The notes: a model not told the origin generated them from the sequence alone. Shown: positions 27,201-35,554, counted from the stretch's first letter. The stretch is 64,000 nucleotides of DNA from Rhizobium sp. CCGE 510 (GCF_000292525.1 NZ_AEYF01000055.1:1-64000); one strand, 5' to 3'. Program-made: numbers and translations.

Positions 27201-30193
27201 TGCAGGCGAGCGATTTCAGCCAGGGTTCGGCAAAATACGTCACGCAGGTCATGGACGACACCGTGCTGGAGCGCAAGATTACCAGCACCGGGGATATCCA
27301 GACCCTGGCGCTCGAGGCAAAGGACGCAGGCGTCTATGTCATTCAACTCGAGGCCAGCGACCGCATCGGCCGCCGGCAGCAGGTGAGCGTCGACTTCTTC
27401 GTCGGCGGCACCACGCCGGTTACCTGGGCACAGGCGCCCGCGCGCACCGCGGTGGTGACCACAGACAAGGACAGTTACATTCCCGGCGAAACCGCCAACC
27501 TGCTGATCCAGTCGCCCTTCCAGACGGCCCGCGCGCTCGCCGTCGTCGAAGAGCCGGAGGGGAAGTTCCGCTATGATTGGGTCGATATCGCCGATGGATA
27601 CGGCCACTATGCCGTGCCCGTCCGCAAGGAATATACGCCGCAAATTCCCGTGCACTTCCTCATCCTGCGCGGCCGGCTGGAGACCAGTATCCCGTCGCCG
27701 AACGCACCCTTCGACCAGGGCAAGCCTGTAACGATCGCCGCGACGAAGACGGTGACGGTAAAGCCGGTGAAGAACACCGCAAATGTTACCTTGGATTATC
27801 CGAAGAAGGCCCGTCCCGGTGACGAAGTGGAGGTCACGCTGCATCTGGCCGACGATACCGGCCAGCCGATCGCGGGCGACGCGACTTTCTGGATGATCGA
27901 CCAGGCCGTGCTGTCGCTCGCACCGGAACAGCCGCTGGATCCGCTGCCGAATTTTATCGTCAAGCGCCAGTCCACCATGGCGCTGCGCGATACCCGCAAC
28001 ATGGCCTTCGGCATCATTCCTCTGGACGAAGTGCCGGGTGGCGACGAGCGGGAGGAATGGGGCACCGACAACAATATTTCCGTCCGCAAGAATTTCACGC
28101 CGGTCCCGATCTATCTTCCCGACGTGAAGATCGGCCCGGATGGTCTCGCCAAGATCAAAGTGAAACTGCCGGACTCGCTGACCGTCTTCAAGCTGCGGGC
28201 CAAGGCCGTCAGCGGTCCCGACCGCTTCGGCTACGGCACCGGCGAAATGCTGATCCGGCAGGAAATTGTCGCTCAACCCGCCCTGCCCCGCTTCCTGCGC
28301 TATGGCGACCAATTCGAGGCAGGCATCATTGCCCGCGTCGTCGAGGGCGGTGGCGGCGCCGGCGCTGCTTCCATTGCTTCCGACGGACTGACGCTTGAGG
28401 GCAGCAAGGATCTCTCCTTCACCTGGGAACAGAACAAGCCGGCTCACATCGGCGTTCTGGCTGAGGTGCCCGAGCCAACACCTGGCAAGGAGGACGTGCA
28501 ACTGCGTTTCGGGGTCGAGCGTGTCGCCGACCATGCCAGCGACGCCGTGGAAATCACGCTGCCTTTGAAGTCCGACCGCATCCCGAGCAAGCATTATGAG
28601 ATCGTCGAAATCCCGGCGGGCGGCTCGAAAACGCTGCCGGCACCCCAGCAAGATGTGCGCACCGGATCGTTTCAGCGTGCGATGACGCTAACCGCCGATC
28701 CAGCACTGGTGAAGCTGGTCGCCGGGCTCAACACTTTGGTGGAATCTCCCTATGGCTCCACCGAACAACGCATATCGCTCGCCTCCTCCGGCCTCGCATT
28801 CAAAAGTTTCGCACCGATCCTGGCAGCGGCAAACCTTGAAAAACGCATCGATGGCGATGTGCACAACACGGTGCTGGCAATCGGCCAGGCGGTCGACGCC
28901 GATGGCCTTGTCGGCTTCTGGCCGTACAGCAAGGGCAATGTCTCGCTGACAGCCTGGGCCTATTCTTTCCTGGTCGCGGCCGACAAGGTGGGCGTGCCCA
29001 CCGACAAGGCTTTGTCGGATCGCCTCGCGAGTGTGCTGAAACTTTCGCTGCGTTCGGATTATCCGCATCTGCTCAGCGGCGACGAAATTCGCGAGCGGGT
29101 CGAGGCTCTGACGGCTCTGGCCGAAGGCGGCAAACTCGACCCGGCCTATACAGCCGAACTTGCCCGCTCGGCCGCCTTGATGCCGAATGTCAGCGTTGCC
29201 AGAATGACGGCGGCAGCAGCTGGTGCGGCCGATGCCGACCCACGCCTCGTCGGCGGTCTCGCCGACACGATGTGGTCACGCGTCCGCGTCCTCTCCCGCA
29301 ATGGCCAGCTGGTTTATGACGGCCAGGCAGAGGATGGGGGCAGTCCGATCATCCTGCCTTCGGAAACCCGTAGCCTCGCCGAAATGGTGCGCGCCGCGGC
29401 TTTGACCTCGGAAACGGATCCGCGCTATCCGGCTTTGAAAAATGCCTTGCTGCAACTCGGCGAAGGCGACGGCTGGGGCTCGACCAATGCCACTTCGGCT
29501 GCGATCCGCGCACTTGCCGCCGCCTGGCAAAGGCCGACGACGCCTTTGCCGCTGACGCTGGCGCAGAACGGCAATGTTCAAAACCTGACGCTCGACGCAA
29601 ATGCTCCCGTGCTGCGACAGGTCACCCTGGATCCGGGCGCCGTCACCATCCAGAATGCCGGCACGACGACCGCCCTGGCGCTGGTGGAAACCTCCTACCT
29701 GTCTGCCGCAGCCGGCTATACTGCACAGGCCGAGAGCCGGGGATTTGCCCTTACCCGCACGCTTTACCGCGTCCCCACGGGCAACGCACCGCTGGAGAAG
29801 CTGGTCCCCGATGCTACGGGCGCGATCCAGCTCAAGGTCGGCGACGTGCTGGAGGAAAGGATCGAGCTGGTCGTCTCGGAAGATCGCACCCATGTCGCTC
29901 TTACCCTGCCGCTAGCAGCAGGGCTTGATCCGCTCAACCCCAACATCGCCACCGCCCCGCCTGAGGCGACACCGGCAGTCGCGCCGACCCTGCCGACCGA
30001 TTGGGTCTCCTATGGCGACGATCAGGTATTTTGTGCTTCCGACCGGCTGCCGAAGGGCAACTATACCTTTGCCTACCGGACGCGCGCCTTGATCCCCGGT
30101 TCCTACACGCAGCCCCAGGCCTTTGCCGAAACCATGTACCAAAAGGGCGTGCAGGGAATGAGTGCCGCCGTGCAAATCGTGGTGGCGAAGTGA
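24215..30193 (+). CDS. bacterial alpha-2-macroglobulin lacking the thioester cysteine
   Basis: A 1992-aa periplasmic protein with a signal peptide (KKIVFLIALALASSTLLSS, cleavage near GHA-QQ) and no lipobox, unlike E. coli YfhM. Macroglobulin landmarks are FTERPIYRPEEPVHIKGYVR near residue 665 (MG domain), an acidic Asp/Ser/Ala insertion near residues 750-795 and the terpenoid-cyclase-like thioester domain from about 1500. There the expected G-C-x-E-Q reads SPYGSTEQR, with serine at residue 1515, so no thioester can form. Classical members trap proteases by covalent capture; this one would need a non-covalent mode, as proposed for YfaS-type paralogues. The GTG start overlaps the upstream stop; ATG at 24224 is an alternative. 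The PBP1C gene follows, the standard partner. Confidence 0.92.
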   Translation: MKPMKKIVFLIALALASSTLLSSGHAQQGAASPTLDVLQRADGVKIVPERFLRAYDPVTIFFPTDTGPAAGGPEDSPERFVTMEPAAAGAWQWLGPRALQFRPADKWQPLSRVKVTMLAHDTEAGGETELIPLLPVPVSTAPAATDDPVSELDQITLTFAEPVDVAALSRLLSIELRPAPGIGDEGGLMLGAQDFDIQPLERNSRSDQQSYVVKLHASVPDGRVAILRLKLADTPDFSDQTFELRVRTAVPFTMTSSDCGRGFDAATSDDIMRCTSNATVSDDSAAADDDGNSLDNAEAAPTARSGRGLIFRFSSNPVAGKQFSVRDALRISPPVDDLTAEASDGRLYINGRFLTDKVYTLDVAAGALTDDRGRPLAAGFGQKFAFAPEQSSLVWDASQGVVERFGPQLVPLRGRGYDRADVRIHAIDPLSRDFWPFPQSGLDTDDDEAPPLPGKEPQKWADSDEISADAIQARVKALGSPAISEFVDLPIRKGGVDSKFGLDLKSFFARIAGPDQPGTYLVGLRAVDNQTRHWLRVQVTDLTLSAVEEQDRVRFAVTSLANGNPISGAQIRLDGLRDGKFVTLATGTTDEQGFFSWELQQRAEAKIRRVIVTKGLDTLVVDPDHAPSQYAADNWTKPSAAWLDWTTNPAESRTEQSRTLCHVFTERPIYRPEEPVHIKGYVRSYLGGHLTLPTQGGQIVIIGPDKQEWRVPVQLDAFGGFYHKFDAETPATGDYEVHFEPGDTAKATDQTQPAQTSGDDGNADGQASDNATDDAQADDSQADTAESADSDSSAASPADNTVQCGSISFKKEAYRLPTFEVVLNNPQTVPLDSSFNVDLIARYFAGGLLADRPIRWRAVQYPYNWTPPGHEGFLFSTDSRYSGGDEFKSSPALERDGSTDAGGASRISFDTTIEPTAQPRRYMIEATVTGDDDLQVRSITNVFAVPPFVLGLKVPRYVPNPGAIEPEILAVDGNGDPVAGLEMTARLIHRNWTSSLQASDFSQGSAKYVTQVMDDTVLERKITSTGDIQTLALEAKDAGVYVIQLEASDRIGRRQQVSVDFFVGGTTPVTWAQAPARTAVVTTDKDSYIPGETANLLIQSPFQTARALAVVEEPEGKFRYDWVDIADGYGHYAVPVRKEYTPQIPVHFLILRGRLETSIPSPNAPFDQGKPVTIAATKTVTVKPVKNTANVTLDYPKKARPGDEVEVTLHLADDTGQPIAGDATFWMIDQAVLSLAPEQPLDPLPNFIVKRQSTMALRDTRNMAFGIIPLDEVPGGDEREEWGTDNNISVRKNFTPVPIYLPDVKIGPDGLAKIKVKLPDSLTVFKLRAKAVSGPDRFGYGTGEMLIRQEIVAQPALPRFLRYGDQFEAGIIARVVEGGGGAGAASIASDGLTLEGSKDLSFTWEQNKPAHIGVLAEVPEPTPGKEDVQLRFGVERVADHASDAVEITLPLKSDRIPSKHYEIVEIPAGGSKTLPAPQQDVRTGSFQRAMTLTADPALVKLVAGLNTLVESPYGSTEQRISLASSGLAFKSFAPILAAANLEKRIDGDVHNTVLAIGQAVDADGLVGFWPYSKGNVSLTAWAYSFLVAADKVGVPTDKALSDRLASVLKLSLRSDYPHLLSGDEIRERVEALTALAEGGKLDPAYTAELARSAALMPNVSVARMTAAAAGAADADPRLVGGLADTMWSRVRVLSRNGQLVYDGQAEDGGSPIILPSETRSLAEMVRAAALTSETDPRYPALKNALLQLGEGDGWGSTNATSAAIRALAAAWQRPTTPLPLTLAQNGNVQNLTLDANAPVLRQVTLDPGAVTIQNAGTTTALALVETSYLSAAAGYTAQAESRGFALTRTLYRVPTGNAPLEKLVPDATGAIQLKVGDVLEERIELVVSEDRTHVALTLPLAAGLDPLNPNIATAPPEATPAVAPTLPTDWVSYGDDQVFCASDRLPKGNYTFAYRTRALIPGSYTQPQAFAETMYQKGVQGMSAAVQIVVAK

Positions 30194-30242
30194 GCCTTCA
30201 CAATCGGAACAGATATCAGACGAGGAGCCAGCCAGCCGGGCG

Positions 30243-32534
30243 ATGACACTCTTGAGAAGCCGCCGATCAACGCTGGTCCGTCTCTCCTCGCTGGTTCTCG
30301 CAGCCGGCGTCCTGGTCTATGGCTATCTCATCAATCAGCGCGCGCAGCTGATCGCGCCTGCGCCGACGCCGATACTTTATGATCGCGGCGGCACGTTCCT
30401 CGCTCAGATCGGCCATGCCGACGGCGCAAGTGGGCGCATCGATTATGGCTATTGGCCGCTGGAGCAATTGCCCGACCGCGTCGTCAAGGCAACGCTTGCC
30501 CTCGAAGACGGGCGGTTCTACGACCATATCGGCATCGATCCCTATGCCGTCGGCCGCGCAGCCTGGCAAAATCTCGATGCCGTCGGCCGCCGCTCGGGCG
30601 CCTCGACCATTGCAATGCAAGTGGCGCGGATGCAGCAGCCGGAATCACGCACGCTCATCCACAAGGCTCTTGAGGCTGGCACCGGCGTCCTGCTGACCCT
30701 GCGCTACGGCCGCGACGCGATGCTGGGGCAATATTTGCGGCTGGCGCCGTACGGCAACGGCAGCCACGGCATCGCCCATGCGGCGCGGCTCTATTTCGAC
30801 AAGCCGGTCGAAGACTTGTCCTGGGCCGAAATCGCGCTGCTGTCAGCCATCCCGCAGTCGCCGACGCGGCTGAACCCGCTGCGGCCGCAGGGCTTGCGCC
30901 GGGCCATTCACCGCGGCCATCAAATGCTGGGCGCGCTGGCGAAACAGAAGATCATCAGGGCTGACGAGGCAGAGATCGCCCATCGCCAGCTCGATCGGAT
31001 GCGGATGCCCGACATGCCCCGCCGCCCGGATGCCCTGCACCTGATATTGCGCTATCACGACCTCATCGAGAACGGCCAGATTACGCCTGCCTCCGCCGGC
31101 ACGCCGCTTATCCATACGACGATCGACCTCACCCTGCAGGCCGACACTACCGCTCTTGCGCGACAATATCTCGATCACTGGCGTTCTGCGGGCGCGCAGC
31201 AAGTCGGCGCCATGGTGGTGTCGCGCCAAACAGGCGAGGTTCTCGCCCAGGTGGGTTCGAGCAACTATTACGACAAACATGCCGGCGCCTTCGACTACAC
31301 CCGGACACAGCGCTCTCCGGGTTCGACCCTCAAACCTTTCGTCTATGCGCTGGCCTTCGAGCGCGGCTTGCTGAAGCCAACCGACATGTTGCTCGATCTG
31401 CCGGAAGGCGCATCGGGCATCGGCGATGCGGACCGCGAGTTCCTCGGTCCCATGCTGCCGCGCCAGGCACTGGCCAATTCGCGCAATGTGCCCGCCACCA
31501 ATCTGCTGCGCAGCATCGGTCTTGAGACGACGTTTCGGTTTTTGCGCGATCTCGGTCTGCACGACCTGGAAACCCCAGCCGATTATTTCGGCCTGTCGAT
31601 GGCAATCGGCTCGCTGCCGACCCGCCTGGACAGGCTGATGCGGGCCTATGGGGCACTCGCCAACGATGGCCAGATGCAGGATTTGCGCTGGGCGCGCGAG
31701 CAGCCACAGCCGCAATCCGTCAGGGTCATTTCGCTCGATACCGCCCGGTTGATTACCTCCTTCCTGTCCGATCCGCAGGCCCGGCTGCCGAGCTTCCACC
31801 GTTATGGCACGCTGGAATATCCATTCCCCGTCGCCATCAAGACCGGCACCTCCCAAGGCTATCGGGATGCCTGGGCGATCGCCTATTCGGAGAAGGTCAT
31901 CGTCGGCGTTTGGATCGGGCGGGGCGATGACGGCACGATGAGCCGGATGACCGGCGCCGGCAGTGCCGCTCGCCTCGTCCACGCGATCCTCGACAGAGTG
32001 CACGGCAATAAGCCGGGAGACATCGCCGATGTGCGCTTTCCGACGCCGCCGGACCGCAAGCCGATGCAGGTCTGCGTCGTCAATGGAAAGACGAATGACA
32101 ACAGCTGCAGCCAGACGCTGGTGGAATGGCTAAAGCCCGACGAGATGCCGAAGGTCGCTGCACGATCGCCTGGCGCAGACGCCAACCTCAAACCTCCGCC
32201 GATCAGTGCAACAGCCGAGAGGAGCCAAAATTATTCACTCGCCAACGCCGATGGCTCCAGCCCGCAGATCCGCCTCGCTATCTCGACACCGGCCCGCAAC
32301 AGTCAGATCTGGCGCAATCCGGAACAGCCGGCGGCATTCGACCGGCTGCCTTTGAAGGCCGATGTCCAACCGCATGTGCCGCAGATCGTCTGGTATGTCG
32401 ACGGCCAGCCCTTCGCCGTCACCGACCCCGACAAGCCTGTCTTCTGGCCCATCCAGAGCGGGGAACACCGCTTCCAAATCCGCCTGCCCTACCGCGACGA
32501 AACCTCGGCAGTCGTCCCGGTGTATGTGCAATGA
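30243..32534 (+). CDS. pbpC: penicillin-binding protein 1C
   Basis: A 763-aa bifunctional peptidoglycan synthase. A short cytoplasmic N-terminus and one membrane anchor (LVRLSSLVLAAGVLVYGYLI) precede the GT51 glycosyltransferase domain, with catalytic EDGRFYDH (Glu88) and GASTIAMQVARM. The transpeptidase domain follows, with the active-site motif Ser361-Thr-Leu-Lys364 and a KTGTS box at 533-537. A C-terminal BiPBP-type domain ends FWPIQSGEHRFQIRLP. The ATG at 30243 is 49 bases after the macroglobulin stop; an upstream in-frame start would overlap that gene. Pairing of PBP1C with an alpha-2-macroglobulin is a known arrangement thought to link wall repair with protease defence. Confidence 0.93.
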   Translation: MTLLRSRRSTLVRLSSLVLAAGVLVYGYLINQRAQLIAPAPTPILYDRGGTFLAQIGHADGASGRIDYGYWPLEQLPDRVVKATLALEDGRFYDHIGIDPYAVGRAAWQNLDAVGRRSGASTIAMQVARMQQPESRTLIHKALEAGTGVLLTLRYGRDAMLGQYLRLAPYGNGSHGIAHAARLYFDKPVEDLSWAEIALLSAIPQSPTRLNPLRPQGLRRAIHRGHQMLGALAKQKIIRADEAEIAHRQLDRMRMPDMPRRPDALHLILRYHDLIENGQITPASAGTPLIHTTIDLTLQADTTALARQYLDHWRSAGAQQVGAMVVSRQTGEVLAQVGSSNYYDKHAGAFDYTRTQRSPGSTLKPFVYALAFERGLLKPTDMLLDLPEGASGIGDADREFLGPMLPRQALANSRNVPATNLLRSIGLETTFRFLRDLGLHDLETPADYFGLSMAIGSLPTRLDRLMRAYGALANDGQMQDLRWAREQPQPQSVRVISLDTARLITSFLSDPQARLPSFHRYGTLEYPFPVAIKTGTSQGYRDAWAIAYSEKVIVGVWIGRGDDGTMSRMTGAGSAARLVHAILDRVHGNKPGDIADVRFPTPPDRKPMQVCVVNGKTNDNSCSQTLVEWLKPDEMPKVAARSPGADANLKPPPISATAERSQNYSLANADGSSPQIRLAISTPARNSQIWRNPEQPAAFDRLPLKADVQPHVPQIVWYVDGQPFAVTDPDKPVFWPIQSGEHRFQIRLPYRDETSAVVPVYVQ

Positions 32535-32628
32535 GGACGTCGCAGTGCCGCAATCGTACCGCGGCCGGCATATGGAACTGGAAATCCTTTGAACGAAGGG
32601 GGTCAGCAACGGCCGCAGAACCGCATAG

Positions 32629-32741
32629 AACAGGATGATTTTAGGCCCGGTCGGCCTACAATCTGAACCCTGTCCTACATTATAGGGTTAGAGCATGATG
32701 TCATGAGAAAACCGCTCACACTTTTCGGCATCATGCTCTAG
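32629..32741. repeat. palindromic interspersed element, copy 1
   Basis: A roughly 113-bp element of two hairpins. The first is an imperfect palindrome around TTTTAGGCC/GGCCTA, flanked by CAGGATGA and ATCTGAACCCTG. The second has perfect 11-bp arms, AGAGCATGATG and CATCATGCTCT. A second copy with roughly 80% identity is at 46107-46220 in the same orientation. Its last bases supply the stop codon of the BrnA-like gene on the minus strand. Confidence 0.8.
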
Positions 32742-33010
32742 CCATCGTTCCTCATCGCGGCGCGGAGCACATCGTTGATGCGGTCCTGCCAGCCCGGGCC
32801 ATCCTCCTGAAAATAAACGAGCACGTCGCTGTCGAGTTTCAGAGTGACCTGTTCCTTGACGTTCGGCAGCGCCGGCCGCTCGACGGGCGGTGCGGCGGCC
32901 ACCTTTTTGGCGGGCTTGAACAAGGCTTCCGCGGCATCAAGCGCATTGACGGGGCGGCGTGGAGTTTTGGTCACGGTTCTCTCCAATGGTTCGCGCATTT
33001 CCGCGGTCAC
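32738..33010 (-). CDS. orphan BrnA-like antitoxin
   Basis: A 90-aa protein with a basic, flexible N-terminal half (TVTKTPRRPVNALDAAEALFKPAKK) and a C-terminal ribbon-helix-helix-like segment, KEQVTLKLDSDVLVYFQEDG followed by PGWQDRINDVLRAAM. This is characteristic of the BrnA antitoxin family, which represses its own promoter and binds the BrnT RNase toxin. No BrnT reading frame is present on either side, so it is an orphan regulator or a remnant. The start is either GTG at 33010 or ATG at 32997. The TAG stop lies in the adjacent palindromic element, so the last residues may differ from the ancestral protein. Confidence 0.7.
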   Translation of the reverse strand: MTAEMREPLERTVTKTPRRPVNALDAAEALFKPAKKVAAAPPVERPALPNVKEQVTLKLDSDVLVYFQEDGPGWQDRINDVLRAAMRNDG

Positions 33011-33448
33011 GGTCTTATCATGGGATTGATCGTCCGCCTGGACGCTTCTGGGGTCGTTTGACCTGCTCCCGTCACGGCAACGAGACCCCCGTTTTGCAAA
33101 TCGACCGCTCCTTCAGCAGTGCGTCGTATCGATCACGAATCTCATTTAACGAATAGAGGAAACGAAATCCAGACGACTTGGTTAGACCTTGGAAAGCGGC
33201 GCCTGGTTCCAGAGCCGCACCATGTGTAGCCGAGGAGCATGTTATGAAGCCGCGCTTTCTCTCACCGTAGACCCGCGCAAGGTGGATGGCACTCTTGCCC
33301 TTCATGTATCCCACAACCTGACTGATATTACTGGGTCAACCATCGCGATGGATCGTCATTCGATAGAGGATGGTTTCTGGCAAAGTTTGAGTTGACCGTT
33401 TTCGATGGCGAGGCGACACTTGCAATCGACAGCAAGGCAGGAGGAAAA
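33011..33448. other. 438-base gap with an insertion-sequence scar
   Basis: No intact gene. Apart from the IS200-type transposase fragment at 33240-33338, nothing recognisable is seen. Confidence 0.5.
33240..33338 (-). pseudogene. remnant of an IS200/IS605-type TnpA transposase
   Basis: Reading the minus strand from 33332 gives SNISQVVGYMKGKSAIHLAR followed by VYGERKRGFI. This closely resembles the internal TnpA segment of IS200/IS605 HUH transposases (typical form ISQVVGYIKGKSAIHLAR...GERKRNF). A stop precedes it, and the reading drifts into unrelated sequence after GFI, so only about 30 codons survive. The catalytic HUH motif and tyrosine are both absent. Confidence 0.65.
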
Positions 33449-33757
33449 ATGATGGACGAGCCAGAGCGCTGGCGCGACATGGCAAGCGCACCGAAGGACG
33501 GCAGCCGGATTCTCGTCACCATCCGTCAGTCCGAACAGGGGCCGGCAGAAGTTGACCTCGCATATTGGTCGAATGGCGATCATTTCGGTTCAGAAGGCTG
33601 GCGCGCCTCCGATTCCTCGCCTGGCCGCATCATCGAATATGCCGCGCCGGAACTGAAGTGCTGGATGCCGATGCCCTCTGCCAATCTCAATCGCACCTCG
33701 ATGCCCGCACCCTGGGAAGGCGAGGACGCTCAGCAGCTCGACGGGTCAGGAATTTAA
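33449..33757 (+). CDS. small conserved hypothetical protein (DUF551-like)
   Basis: A 102-aa protein beginning MMDEPERWRDMASAPKDGSR, then ILVTIRQSEQGPAEVDLAYW and ending in a segment with CWMPMP. The W-x-M-A-S-A-P-K-D-G-x-R-I-L-V start and the C-terminal W-x-P are typical of small DUF551-like proteins found in rhizobia and phages, function unknown. I chose the ATG at 33449 because GGAGG lies just upstream; the longer frame from 33392 lacks a ribosome site. It has no operon partner and converges on the RsgA gene. Confidence 0.7.
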   Translation: MMDEPERWRDMASAPKDGSRILVTIRQSEQGPAEVDLAYWSNGDHFGSEGWRASDSSPGRIIEYAAPELKCWMPMPSANLNRTSMPAPWEGEDAQQLDGSGI

Positions 33758-33905
33758 GAACTCGCGCCAAGAGCGTTGTTCACAAGGCCATAGTTCGGCG
33801 TCGACCGTCGCAACAAATATCAGCGGCCCTTCGGCGGTTGGGAGACAACCTGCATCTGGAGTTCGCCTGTTTAAAAAAATCTTGAAGTGCTGCTGCGCGC
33901 AACCC

Positions 33906-34910
33906 CTACAGGTTCTTCCTCCGGATTGTCTTGTTGCCGCGCGGTCCAGTTTCCTGCGGCGTGTTCTTTACATTCTCGTCGAATAGGGCCCGCCATCGGG
34001 ACAATCGATCACGAGACAAAGTTCCGGCCTCCACTGCCGACAGCACTGCGCAACCAGGTTCGTGCTGGTGGCTACAGTCCCGGAACCGACAATTTGGCGC
34101 CAGCTCGGTTATCTCTGAATATAATGCGTCGATTCCATCGGCAGCGTCGCTCACCTGGAGGGTACGCATTCCAGGCGTATCGATGACCCATCCGCCCCCT
34201 GGAATTGCGTGGATTGAGCGTGCTGTTGTCGTATGGTTGCCCTTGGCATCATGCTCTCGAATGCCGCCGGTCTTTTGAGACTGGTCACCGCGTAGTCCTG
34301 CCAAAGCATTGACTAACGTCGATTTACCGACCCCGGAAGAGCCGACGAGCGCGATCGTCTGCCCGGGCTGACACCACGGTGCGAGAGCGGCCGCGGCATC
34401 TACGGAGCGCGCGTCCAGTACCACCACCGGCAGATCGCGCTGCAGCGCCGCTGCGTCGCGCCGATAGATGTGTACGTCGTCGGTCGTATCCGCTTTTGTA
34501 AGGACGATTACGGGCGTGGTTCCTGCCTGATTGGCGAGTGCGATGTAGCGTTCCAATCTTGCCACGTTGAAGTCCAAATTGCAGGACGTGACGATCAACA
34601 ATGTATCGACATTGCAAGCAGCGAGCTGGTAGGTCGCTCGGCCTTCGATCCGGCGCTGCAGCAACGTTCTGCGCTCCAGACGCCGAACCAACGCATGATC
34701 GCGCGGCTCGACCAGCACCCAGTCGCCCACGGCGAACTCGCCGGTGTTGATTTGATGCGATATCTTCAGCTTCGCTAGACCCTTTAGCGAGACAATGCTC
34801 AGACGGCTACGGTGAACCTCGGCAATGCGCCGTGGGACGAGATCGCTCTCTGCCAATATTACCTGATCCGAAAAGAATTCAGACCATCCCTGCGATTTCA
34901 GGAATGCCAA
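33906..34910 (-). CDS. rsgA: ribosome small-subunit-dependent GTPase A (RsgA)
   Basis: A 334-aa circularly permuted GTPase. An N-terminal OB-fold region (VGDWVLVEPRDHALVRRLERR) is followed by G4 VLTKAD, then G1 GSSGVGKSTLVNAL, then G3 DTPGMRTLQ, the permuted order diagnostic of RsgA. The C-terminal zinc site is present (CRFRDCSHQHEPGC). RsgA acts late in 30S subunit maturation. The only in-frame start of standard type is TTG at 34910. Further upstream in frame the translation IERDTTPTAWSSNLESEL looks like a natural RsgA N-terminus, beginning with ATC at 34961-34959 preceded by GGAG at ideal distance. The real start codon may therefore be a mutated ATG. Confidence 0.9.
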   Translation of the reverse strand: MAFLKSQGWSEFFSDQVILAESDLVPRRIAEVHRSRLSIVSLKGLAKLKISHQINTGEFAVGDWVLVEPRDHALVRRLERRTLLQRRIEGRATYQLAACNVDTLLIVTSCNLDFNVARLERYIALANQAGTTPVIVLTKADTTDDVHIYRRDAAALQRDLPVVVLDARSVDAAAALAPWCQPGQTIALVGSSGVGKSTLVNALAGLRGDQSQKTGGIREHDAKGNHTTTARSIHAIPGGGWVIDTPGMRTLQVSDAADGIDALYSEITELAPNCRFRDCSHQHEPGCAVLSAVEAGTLSRDRLSRWRALFDENVKNTPQETGPRGNKTIRRKNL

Positions 34911-35147
34911 TTCGCTTTCAAGGTTCGAAGACCAAGCCGTGGGTGTTGTGTCGCGTTCGATGTGCTAACTCCGTTCTGTGGAAACCGACGGTTTCGGTTA
35001 GTAGGGCAAGTACCACATTTTTCCGGCATTGTGCTGATCATGCGTGCACGAACGATGCGGGCGGCAGCCTGTCCGCTCCCCTATCAGGACTTTCGAAACG
35101 CGCTGAGGTGTCAGGTTGGGTGATCAGGCGAGGCAAGCTGGAGCTTG

Positions 35148-35414
35148 TTACGCGAAGCGGATCGCTGTTTTCGCGCGCGCCTTTGCGGCAACTTCCTCTC
35201 GATCGCGAGGGGGTTGAGATGTCTCAAGCGAACTCAACAGCTCGTGGGCGCACTTCGCGATTGCAATGACCGCCTGCTCGAACGCCGCCTCATTGCGTTT
35301 CGACGGCTTCGTGGCTCCGCTCAACTTGCGCACGAACTGAAGCGCGGCGTCATGAACTTCTTCGTCCGTAGCCGGCGGATCGAAATTGAATAGGGGTTTG
35401 ATATTTCGGCACAT
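35148..35414 (-). CDS. DUF2277 family protein
   Basis: An 88-aa protein beginning MCRNIKPLFNFDPPATDEEV, with the typical middle QFVRKLSGATKPSKRNEAAF and the end PRDREEVAAKARAKTAIRF. This is a full-length member of DUF2277, a small helical family of actinobacteria and proteobacteria with no known function. The start at 35414 is supported by GGGAG upstream and by the conserved MCRNIK beginning; a longer frame to 35465 is not used. It lies alone between RsgA and the UgpC remnant. Confidence 0.85.
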   Translation of the reverse strand: MCRNIKPLFNFDPPATDEEVHDAALQFVRKLSGATKPSKRNEAAFEQAVIAIAKCAHELLSSLETSQPPRDREEVAAKARAKTAIRFA

Positions 35415-35554
35415 CGCTTGCTCCCGATCGTCTCCGCTCTTCCACCGAGAAGAGGTTTGCCTCATATAAGTAGTCGCGTAGGCATGATTTACAAACGGAC
35501 CGCCAGTTGAACGTTCCGAAAAGACGTTGATGCTGAACCAGTGCTCCCGATCAA

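Noticed and set aside
25613..28651. 1012-codon open frame on the minus strand
   Set aside because: It lies wholly antisense to the alpha-2-macroglobulin gene. Its composition (Arg/Gly/Asp-rich, no domains) is that of a GC-driven shadow frame.
32629..32741. The two-hairpin element as a CRISPR or tRNA-like structure
   Set aside because: There is no direct-repeat/spacer pattern and no cloverleaf. A second copy elsewhere in the window shows it is an interspersed palindrome.
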